From the NCBI GenBank assembly GCA_905178155.1, contig CAJINV010000010.1, forward strand, positions 1,633,182-1,697,181: a stretch of DNA of 64,000 bases, in the 5' to 3' direction. Shown here piece by piece: positions 32,901 to 44,900 of this stretch; within the stretch, counting starts at the first letter, position 1; each line of letters starts with the position of its first letter. A model generated the notes under the pieces. The model was given only the letters and a program-made list of their open reading frames with translations. It searched no databases and was not told the DNA's origin. The position numbers and the translations under genes were made by a program. Origin of the DNA: Amoebophrya sp. A120. Taxonomy: Eukaryota; Sar; Dinophyceae; Syndiniales; Amoebophryaceae.

Positions 32901-35900
32901 GCCGAAGGGGCGGAGTCTCACCGCGAACGTGTCTCCCTCTCTGGATCTTTTTGCGCACTATCAAATGCAAATATGTCTGGGTCTGGAAACCTGTGATGCT
33001 GAAATGCGCATGAGTGAAACGATTGCAATAGCAGCCAAGCATGACAGGTTTTTTGAAAGCTTATTTCATTCTAATGCCCAGCACACATTAGACATCACGA
33101 ATTGCATTTCTGCATGACAAAGCAAGCTGCTCTTTTGCCGCTCGTGCAACACAGATTTTTCAGGAATGCAAGATATGCATTGCAAAGTCCAGCTTCCCAG
33201 ACCCAGACATACTTGCAATGCATACGCACAAGTCCAAGCCCATGTCGTACGCGAAACAGTTGCAGAGAGAGCAGGAGGTGGAGATGCGGCGAGTCCGGAG
33301 GGAGCGACGGTTGTTGGAGGAGCACATGCAAATCGGGAATGACGAGCCTGGTACAGCTTCTTTGAGTAGGAACCCAGAAGCGGAGATTCTCTACGACGGG
33401 AACGGTCGGAAGCTGATGCCGGCGCTCTCCCAGACGATTTGCCAGTCCGCGAACATCCCCGATAGTGAATACCTTTGTTGCCACACGGGGATTTGCATCA
33501 CGGAACACGCGAATCCAACGCAGATGGAGAATCCAGACCGGGACATCACGCAGGGCGGGGAGCCGATGGCGCGGATGGACCCGGAGCCGCCTGCGCCGGT
33601 GACCTTCTCGCAATTCGTGGATCGCATGATGCATGAATTACCCTCGTGTAAGAAACTTCCCCCGGAGGAGCGGCAGATGCCGCTCGACGCGGCGACCCAG
33701 AACTTCGACCTCGACCACGACCACACGTTAGCTTTCAACATGGAAGTGGACAAAATGGGCCCGGGGTGCGTGAAGGAGTGCGGCTGCCACTACTTAGGCT
33801 TGCATCCGAACACCGGGGAAGATGTCTTGGTGAACATCTGCAACTACCAGGCGGAAGTCCGGTGCGGCTGCATGAAAAACAAAAAGCATTGCTTCGACGA
33901 GATCATGCGGACCTGGGAAGAGAAGGGAGGAACCCGCGATGAGCGGGGGAACAACCGGAGGGCCAGGATGCAGCGGCGAGAGCGCCGCCGCCGGAATCTC
34001 CGGGAGAGCCGGTTGCAGTCCGGAAACTTTCGTCGGTTGACGAAGTTCGACGTGAAGAAAGTGCATCACAAAGTGGAGATGCAGAAGGACCACAGGGCGC
34101 ACTTACTCCGACGGGTTTTGCAGGAGAATGACGTGGAAAAGATCGAATCCTTTGAGAAGGAATTCCATCTCGGGTTCGGAAAACGCCACAAATCTTTCCG
34201 GGTTTTGACCGGGAAAACCGGGGACCGGTTCCGACAGCTCGCGGTGGTCGACCATTTCCACCGCCGGCTGCGACGGCAGCGCCGGATGTTATCTACTTCA
34301 CAGACAACCGGCGTCCACGAAACTGCGCTCGGTTACCACAACATGGGTACCGCGGTTGCGACCGGTGTGGTCGCGATGGCGAACCCGGCCACTTCTCCTC
34401 CACCGACGACTGGTCCGCCGAGCTACATCGAGTCTGCCGTTACCACCGCTTGGCTGCCGGACACGACGACGCCACTTCCCCCTAGACCCGCTACCATCAC
34501 CGAGACCGCGACCACGCCGCCGGCTTTAGTGACCCCGATTTCCGGGAACCGGACCACGCCAATTACGGTAAAAGCGGTGATTGACCAGTCGTTCTTCGAC
34601 TCCCGGGACGGCATGTTCAAGCAACTTTTGTACATGGACGTGAACCGGCGGGAACCTCCGCCCAGAAACATTACCGCCGACCCCTACGACACGGTGATTT
34701 GCGCCACGTTTGAGCAGAACGCGAACACCCACGCCCCGCTCACCGAGTGTATGAACGCGATGCCGTGGGACCCGGACGTGATGGGCTATCACCCCCAGTT
34801 TTTTGATGACTACCACGCGGGGACAGTGCATTGCCCCACGGGAAATGACAATGACTGGTCGGGAACGGCGTATGCGACCGCGATGGCGAATTTCGACGGG
34901 AACAGAAACGGAGACGACATTGATTTTCTCCAAAACACTATCCAAGAAAAAAACTGTGTAAGTGTAACTTTGTGTTGCAGAAAATGCAAAACTTTTACAC
35001 TCGTCATGCTGGACATGCATCAGAGGATATTTTCGCACGTGTTTTCAAGTACTAGCTAGGCATGACAGGTTTTCTGCGTCATGCAGAGCAAACTTGTGAC
35101 GCTATTCTTCCAAGAGACTTACACTTACACAGTTTTTTTCTTGCATAAACACCCCGGAAGGGTACACGTGTTTCGAGGGCATGATGGTGCCGGATTACAC
35201 GGTCAAAGAACACGAGGACGAAATGTCGAGTCGCAAAACTTCTGGCCAGGTCTTGCATGAGGTTTGCAAGCCGCAGCAGAACCCCTTCGGCCCGGAGTTG
35301 AAGATGGAGTTGGAGAATTTCGCTTACGAGCACTTCACGGAAATTGACGCGTGCCCGGACTGCTGCGAGGGCTTTCCGACGCTTGGGGATTTGATGCTGC
35401 ATGAAGTGCAGCTTGCGTTCCCCGAACCGGGAGTTTTCCACAATCGGGAACTAAAGCAACCAGCGCTGCGACGGCAGTTCGACGCGCTTGAAGCTCGGGT
35501 CGGCACTTCCCCGAACGTCCAGGAACGGGCGCACAACAGCGTGATGGAAAAGGAGTTCGGTGCGCACAGCATCATCGAAGCCGTGACGTTCGGAATTGCT
35601 TCTGGGGATATCGCCCCTCTGATTGAGAAGGCGATGGACAAATCTGGCGATATTTTCGATTCGATCAAGAATTACGCGAGCCGGGATCCGAGTAGCGATG
35701 AATTGACGTTTGGGGAAATCAAAGCTTATTACGAGGATTGTCAGAAGTCGCAGCGGCCGCCCGGTTTGAGCTCCGAAGTCTGCGAATTGCTGAACAAAAT
35801 GATTGACATTCTGGAGCAAAAGATTCTCCCCCCGGCGTCGGCGGGTCGGGATGCCATCCCGGCGACGGCTTCAATTTCCCGGATGGAAATCATGATATCA

Positions 35901-38900
35901 AATGCAAATTGCCGGCTTTGTTATGCATATTTTGCATGACCCAGGATTGTGTGTGATGCATGCCCTACCATCACAGACTTTTCGAGGGCTTCCTTCCTGA
36001 TGCCTACTCCGCATGACAAATGCACTCCCCGCGTACGTAGCACAAACTAAACTCCTCTTGCTGGTCATGCAATACAGACGTTTTTAGAGTCCAAAGTTAG
36101 CATCACAAGCTGCAACCTTCCAGACCCAGGCACTTATGCATTTGATACATAAACGTTGTCGACCAAACCATCCCTGGCAACGAGCCCGGCATGCCGATGG
36201 GGGAAAGGATGGGTGCAGGCGATTACTTCTGCTCGCAGATGATGGACGGGGAGTCCGGTTGCATTGAACGGGCGTGCATTGAGCAGACGTTTTTTGACCA
36301 GTCGAACAACCAAGCTACTGTTCCCCGTGACGCTTTGTACGAGCCGGCCACTGAAGTATGCATTGCAAAAGCATCGTACAACTCGTATACTAATTGCGTT
36401 TATGCATTACAGATCCGCGCGCTTACGCAAAACAGCACGACAAAGTGCAGCTCTCCTTCTGCATCAAGAATTTGCAATGCAATCACAACTACTAGCAGTA
36501 CGATAGCGATACTTTTGCAATGCATATCAAGCCCGAGAGATCAAATCCGACAGTAGGCCGATGCTGGATTCTGACCGCGAGGAAAAACAGGAGCGGATGG
36601 ACAGTAACGAGAGGGACATCACCACCAGCCAGATGAAGGACCGCGCCTTCGCTATTGCAAGGAAAAATTCCCCCTCTCCATACTGAAAAGGTATGTTTCA
36701 AAAAATTTGTGATGCTGATTTGTGACCACAAATCCTGTCTCTCTTGCAAGAGGGCAAGCTCAGAGACTCCGCCACGATATGCAGGCGATCTGTGACGCTG
36801 CAAGGCCCGTAGGGCAGACGTCTGCCATGCTAGGCCCCTACACCAAGAGGCCGCCGCTGAGGCTTACGATCTGCGTGCAGTCCTTTACTGCAAGACGAAT
36901 ATGATTTGTGTACTCAAATACAGCAACACAAATTTCGTCTTCGATATGGGGAGGGGGGGTCTTTCCTTTTGATATTCACCGAGGGTGAGTCCTGCGGCGC
37001 CTCGATTTGCGAGCGTATGCAAGCTAGAAGAAGAAGACGGTTGTTGCGGCGGGCAAGAGAGTTACAGGCGGACGAGAAGCGGGTGCTGTCGGAAAAAAAG
37101 GAAAAAAACGCAGTCGTTGGGGGAATGGAAGGTGCAGCGCGGGGTTTGAATGAAATCGCTGTTTCTTCCCTCCAAGCCCACCTCCAAACCGCTCTGCAGG
37201 AGGAGATCGACTTCCTGAAAGATTTCTTCCCGGAGGAAGAGCACGCCCGTCGGCTCACGGCGATCACCTTCGAACGGGCGGGGAACAAGGCGACAGGCTT
37301 GGGCCACTTCTTGCGGAACGACACAAACCTCGATGGGGGTGTCGATCCGCAAACTGGGATGAAGGTGGGGTCTTTGTTGACAGACCTATGTGAGTGCACA
37401 ACTCCCCCTATCCCTCATGATTTGTCATGCAAAATACCAAATACACCCTTTGCCTCTTGGCACTTTTCGCATGACAGTTCAATCAGTACTACAGTCCGGG
37501 GTGGATTTGTCATGTGAAACCTGCATTCTTGTCGACGCTTGTGCTGCTGTTTGTGCAATGCAAACGAGGGGGAGGGAGAGTTGTGCATTTTCATACATAA
37601 GACCCTGCGGGGAACTACATCAATGTGGATCCCAATGCTGGCGCCTGCCCCAACGCCGCCGCTTTGTTCGCAACCGGGGTTCCGGATACGGAGTTGGAAG
37701 AGGTTAATCGTGCGATTGAGAAGCTGAATAAAACCATGTCTGATATGAGAGTGCACAACTCCCCCTCCCCCTCATTTGTATGGCATGAACAGCAATACAA
37801 AGACAAGTTCACATGGAGCTTATGCATGACAGATCTACGTGCTTGATGTAGTACTGTTTGGGCTTCCGGAATTTGTCATGCCAACAGGGCCACAAGGCAG
37901 CGACTGGATTTGGGATTTTGCATGACAAATGAGGGGGAGGGGGGGTTGTGCACTGTCATATCTGATGCGCGCTCCGCGTTAGCGGAGACGAGACCGGACT
38001 TGTCCGAAGACGTGCACCAGCACCGCCAGGAGGAGTACAATAAAATGGACAATTTCATGCGCGATTTCGAATATGCAAGACAAAAATATCCTACTAGGTT
38101 GAATTGCAACACAAATTTTTTCAAGAACAGAAAGTGGGTTTGTCCTGCTATATCAGATAGAAAGTTAGATCTCCCATGCGTGACTGCAATTGGTGCGAGT
38201 GCGATATTTTTGTGATGCATATCGAAACCGCGGCGGCGATTGTCCAGTCCTTCGCGAACAATCACACGGAAACGCGGAAAAAGGAGGACGCGGCAAGGAT
38301 GAACAGAACTCTGATCGTCAACATGGACAATTTGAAGAACAACGTCGTCCCGACCGCCGCCACCGCTTCGACCACCCCGAACCCCCCGAGGGAAGTGATA
38401 TGCAATGCAAAAGCATCGTACAACTAGTATGAATTGCATTACAAGTTTCCTCAGCATGAAAAATGGAATTTGTAATGCGGATTTACCTTGAGAAAAATTT
38501 TTGTAATACATGATTGCAATTAGTACGAGTACGATACTTTTGTACAGGATAAGTGACCCCGACCTATGATGTCGCGAAGGCGATGGAAACGTGTCTGAAC
38601 CACATGAACCACGACCACAAGCCGGATACGGGGTCGCTCGTCTATGCATTGCACAAGTATCGTACTCGTATTGATGGCAGGCATGCATTTTTACAAATCC
38701 CATTCTTACGGTAAATCCGCATTACAAATTCCATCTTTCATGCTGTGGAAATTTCTCATGCGACTTATACTACTGCGATACTTTTGCAATGCATATCGTC
38801 CCGGCGGAGGCGATGGTGACGCACGACACGGTGATTGACCACTGCATGAGCACGCAGGGCAACAACCCGCCGCCTCCCATGGAGCCGGGTATGGACCCGC

Positions 38901-41900
38901 AGGCCATGCAGCACGAGCAGTGCGAGCAGGAGTGGCAGACGATGGCAGAGATGGAGCGCGGCGCAGTGGATGCGATCACCGAAGACGCGTTGCAGAATTC
39001 CTTTGCGCCAGCCCACGGCGAGATCCACCAAAACGTCCCCATCCCCACCGAGGAGCAGTGCGTCCCGATGCCGAACGACTACTCTGGCGCGGAGATGGCA
39101 ATTTCCACCGGGTTCCGCCGCTCCTTGCAGCAACGCCACTCGAAGTTGACGAAGAAGAAGAACAGTAATCGTCGGAAGTTGCTGGAGAAACAGCTTCTCG
39201 GGAAAAATTTCTTCCACGCGGCCCATGTCGGGAAATTGAGGGATCAGAGAAGGGTTTTGTTCGACACCCCGATTTCCGAGGATGGCAAGCGTCACCTCTC
39301 GACGGTCACCACCGGTGGGGTTTATCTAATGTAAAAATGTCTGGGTCTGGAAACTTGTGATGCTGGGTGGCGTCTCATAATGAGGCTACAAATGCTGGCT
39401 CAGCATGACAAGTTTCTGAGCTCCTAGGTGTTGCCTATTCTGCATGACAGACTGCGCTTCTGCATCACAGAAAAACGGAGCTCTTGGGCAACGTGCATCA
39501 CAGATTTAAGGGTCATGCCAGACAAGCATGACAGACATGAATTCTTCCAGACCCAGACATTTTTAAATTTGATAGGGTCGTGGGGAACACCATGCTCCCG
39601 GCCGGGGAATCTACCACTGGCTGCATGCCGATCTCTATGGATTGCATAATGTAACTGGGTCTGGGAGATTGCGATATTTGCGATGCTAGTCTGGTATGAC
39701 TTTGAAATCTGAATTGCGTGGCCGCCTAGAGCTCCTACTGCCTGTCATGCGAAAACGCAGTTTCTCATGCGGGGCACACAACAACTCAGAACCACGGAAA
39801 AACTTGTCATGCTGGGCTGCGCATTACAGAGTGCTCACTCTCCCCTTCCTTGCATCACAAGTTTCCAGCCCCAGACATTTTTGCAATGCATAATCTCCGG
39901 GGAGTCGCAGCTCCAAATGACGGACGGGTACGACGGTCCGGGTGTGATGATTATGCAATACAAATAAAGCATCGCACTCGTATAGATGCATTACAAATTT
40001 CCTCAGCATGAGAAATGAAATTTGTAATGCAGATTTGCCTTGGGGGCAAGATTTGTAATGCAAGACTTGCAGCATTTATACGAGTGCGATACTTTTGCAC
40101 AGGACAATGATGGCGGCGGATCGAGAAGAGGCGTTGGACAACTTCGCCTCCGGGGATCAAATGATGCAAGACGCGCAGATGGAATCCATGGCCATCGCCG
40201 CCGACGTCACTATCGCGAACCACGACCCGGCGGGCGGGATCAACCTAGACTACCCGGACACGACCACCCCGACGCTGGATGAGGACCCGTATCTGAACAG
40301 CAACTACGCGGGCTTTGCTCCGATGAATATGCCCCCGCGTCGTGGCCTGGAGCAGAAGGGTAGGGGCACCCGCGCCCGGATGCTGAAGCAGATCGAAAAT
40401 CGGAAAAACGCCGAGATTCGACAGCAAAAGCGGAAGTTATTGGAAAAAGAGTACCGCCGGATGTTACCGCACGACAACACGACCGCGAGTAGCACGATGT
40501 CACCGTACAATTACAATTACGACACCATGAATTCCGCTCCCAATGTATCCTGCGTAAAAACGTCCCCACCCGATAGTCAAGTTGGTAAATCTGCAACACA
40601 AATCTCCAAGTTTCGGGAGTATTGCATGACAAGTTTCCCTCCAACATGACAAGTTTCCCTCTGTACCGTCGTGCTGTTTAGCAAGGGCGGCCGCATGAGA
40701 AAGCCCGCTTCTCATCCTGTTTACAGCATTATTACAAAGTCCAAAACACGAGGACTGGAAATGCCTCTCATGCTGATCCGCATTACAAATGTTCCTGTCA
40801 TTGCGCATTTGCATGACAACTAGGGTGGGGACGTTTTTACACAGGATACAACGTGATGCCCAGCAGCATGGCGCCGGGAATGAATTCCTTTTCCATCCCC
40901 GAAGCATCTACGATGGATCCGCAGGCGAAAGCCGCGGTCATGAACATGTACTTCGACGCGTATGAATCCACGTCCCCCTACCCGACCACGGCCCCTCCGG
41001 GAACCGTCACGACTGCGCCGCCAACGACGACCTCGACGACTTCGACTCCATATCATCTAGATTTCGGGTACAACAACGACTACAGCTACACCACGTCCGC
41101 TGCGCTGGTGCAGGATTCCGTGGCGACGACCATGACGACCACGACAAGCAACACGTTGACGGTTACTCCTCATTGGCTCCTCGGTTGGGACTACCGGTAC
41201 GACTACATGTGGGACGACATCACGCAGATGAGCATTGTATCGTATGAAAAAAGTGTTTCACTGTAAGGATTTTGCAGGTTTTGCAGCACAAGTTTGTTCC
41301 ACATGACAGATGAAATTTGCCATGCAAGGTTTCTAAGGGAAAACACAGCTAAAAATCCACTGTCCTGCATGTGTAGCAAGACAAATACTTCTGTGTTGCA
41401 TTGTATGCATCACAAGTTTAGTACAGTGAAACAGTTTTTTCTTGCGATACATTGAAACTATCGTCTACACCGGTACCAACGCTACCTTGATGGCGATGTA
41501 CCCGTCTGATACGGATTACGAGGTCGCGATGACCGCCGAGCACATGGAAATATGCATTGCAAATATGTCTGGGCCTGGAAGAATGCAAACTTGTGATACG
41601 CATTTCATAACGCAGAAAAATCTCTCATGCATAGGCAGCAAACGCTGCCCGCTTTCTGTCACCAAAATAGGGCATTTGCCATGCGGATTCGGCATTGCGG
41701 AAGCTTCTCGAAACCTGTGATGCTAGAGCTTCCATGCCATACCTTCTGCGTCATGCAAAAGCAGCATGACTCTTCCAGACCCAGACATATTTGCATTTGA
41801 TAGGAAACCGGCTTGAACCAGATGCAGGATGAACAACAGTCGAAAACCGCACAAGAGATATGAGAGTGCACAACTCCCCTTCTCCCTTATCTGTAATGCA

Positions 41901-44900
41901 AAAGACCAAACCCACATCCTGCCTTTATGCACAGGCCGCATGACAAATTTTAGAGACTTCAAACAATTATACCACAACCCGTGTCGTGCAGATTTGTCAT
42001 CCGGGAGCCACATTTCTGCCGCTTTCTGTGTTGCTGCTCCTGCCCTTCAGATAAGGGGATACAAAGGGAAGGCATGCACTCGCATAAGAGATGAACACCA
42101 CCGTGAAAGACGTCTTCGATGCGCAAATGTCGTACGACGGGGACCTCCACGTCCCCAGCTTCATCCCTCCGAACTACGACTGCTGGCAGCTATGCATTGC
42201 AAAAGTAACGTACTAGTAGTACTTGCATTACAAATTAGCTCAGCATGGCAAATGGAATTTGTGATGCAGATTTACCTTGAGAAAGAGATTTGTAATACAT
42301 AAATGCAACTACTACGAGAGCGATACTTTTGCAGAGCATAGCAGCACGGCACCAGCAACTTCGTCGAGCAGTGCTACGACGAGTACTATGGGTATTACTC
42401 CGTGCATATCAAATGTAAAAATGTCTGGGTCTGGAAGGGTGGGTACTTGTGATGCAAACTCTGGAACACGCGAAAATTTGTGTTGCATGAGCGCCAAAAG
42501 CTGTCCATTTCTTGGCACGCAAGTAGGAAGTTTCTCATGCGGGACAGGCATCATGACGCTTGCTCAAAACCTGTGATGCTTTTGCCTGCATCAGACGCCA
42601 TTTGCGTGATCCGAAACATGCATGACAAGTCTCGCAATCTTCCAGACCCAGACATTTTTACATTTGATAGTGCAGAAAGACTTCGGCGCGATCTGCGAGC
42701 ACCGGAAGTGGGTGCAGGCGAAGGCGATGGAGGTGGCGGAAGCGGTGAAGAAGGTGGTGGAGCAGAAAGCGTATACTGAGGCGCATAGTGGGTTGTCGCG
42801 CCGGGTGAGGCGGATGTTGAAGGAGAAGAAATCTTCGGTGTCCGAATCTGTTCCGATATGAATTGCAAAAGCATCGGACTAGTATGAATTGCATTACAAA
42901 TTTTCTTAGCATGAGAAATGGAATTTCATTTCTAATGCTGGTTGACTTAAGCAAAAAGATTTGTATTGCATGATTGCAATTACGACGGGTGCGATACTTT
43001 TGCACTTCATATCCGACGTACGTTCGGAAGTTATTGAAACTTCCGCAGGAGTGGGAGCACGACGCGAAACGGCGGCTGAGTAATTACATGATGCAGCCGG
43101 AAGCGATGTTCAATGATTTCTTGACGATGGACTCCGCGAATTCGACCGGGCAGGATTCCTCCGCAGATCTTCCGGCGAACTTGATGGTCGATTCCATGTA
43201 CAACATGATGACGTACAACGAGTCCCAGCAGGTGGAATCCCCCGACGCGGTTATTCTAAGTAAAAGCCTCCCCACGACGACCCCATAGTTGTCATGCAAA
43301 TCTGTATTTCCAAATTGCTTCTCATGCGCAACCCCATGAGCAGCAGTTTCCCATGCTGCCCGGCACTTTGTCATGCTCTAATCAGGATAGGGAGCTGGAT
43401 TCGTGATGCGGCTTCACTAGCAGAACACCACTACACTAGACACCCAAAGAACTTGTCATGCGCAACAGCCAACACTTGCCGACTTGTGTAGCAAAAGCCC
43501 CATCTTGACTCTGGGTTCTTGGGGAGGTTTTTCCAGACGATAGCGGTAGCATCCATGCTCGTCGGTTTGGAATCCACCATGGACCCAGATTACGTCGCGG
43601 CCGTGGATGATATGCTGGAGTCCTTTGAGCGCCGGAAGTTAGATATCTACATGCAGGCGCGTTCGAAGCCGAACTACTTGCAGGTGATGCTGAACATGGG
43701 TTTGAACCAGACGGAAAAAATCAAGCTGATGCGGGACATCCAGGAAGTGGTTTACGCCCAGGAGCCCGTATGAAAGTGCACAACTCCCCCTCCCCCTCAT
43801 TTGTCATGCAAAATTCCAAATCTACCGTTTGGTATTGGTTTGCCTGTTAGTACTGTTTGCATGACAGATTCCGGAATCCGAAACAGCACTACAATCTCCT
43901 AGGATTTTGTCGTGCAAAGGCTGCATCTTTGCCAGCGCTTGTGTTGCTGTTCATGCAACACAAATAAGGGGGAGGGGGAGTTGTGCACTGTCATAACCCG
44001 GCGCCTGCACCCAGATGGGCGCGGCGTATTACAAGCCGGGGGGATGCAATTCGCTGTACGAGGAACAGCTGGGTTGCGCGAATCTCCGCTGGATCTCCAC
44101 CTACTACGATCAGTACACTTATCAAGAATATTTCAACGATTCTTGGACCCAGCCGCACAACCGCTGCGAGCAGAAGAAGCGGGAGTTGCGGTCTCTCGCG
44201 ATTGGCGGGACAAACAAGGAATCCGCTCCGATGCTGCAGGCGCTGAGTCAACTGCTCCAGCGGATCGGGGACGGAAACTACCCAAGCACCGGGTTTTTAT
44301 GAGAATGCACAACAACTCCCCGCCCCGCATTTGTCTTGCAAAATGCCAAATCCACCCCTTGGCCTGTGGCACTGCGTGCATGACAGATTCCCGAAGGAGC
44401 CGAAACAGCACTTAGAACATATGGACTGTGAGTTTGTCATGCAAAAGCTGCATCTGTGCCGCCGCTTGTGTTGCTGTGAATGCCATCCAAATGAGGTGCA
44501 GGAAGAGTTGTGCACTCTCATAGCTTTCGGAATTGTTGTGGAAAACCGGCTTGCGGAAGCCTCTGACTGCTTCGGAAGTGACGAATCTGCACGCTATCTG
44601 CACGTCGGTTTATGACGGGACGAACGGCTGGGGCGTGAAGCAGGAGTGTCGGTACGACGACTGCGGCAACGAAATCGGTTGCAACTTCGACAAGCGAGGG
44701 CAGCGAGAGGTGAAAGACATTCTGAACTGCCCGAACGCGGTTCCACCCCCGCCGGGCACGTGCGCGAGTCAGGCCGGCGGGAATTTCTATTGCACAACCG
44801 CGAAGGCGGATTTTATCCACCACTGCAAGAACGTTTTGGACTTCCTCGTTGAAATGATGCCGGCGGAAGACCACTACGACCCAGTCTCCAATAACTGGAT

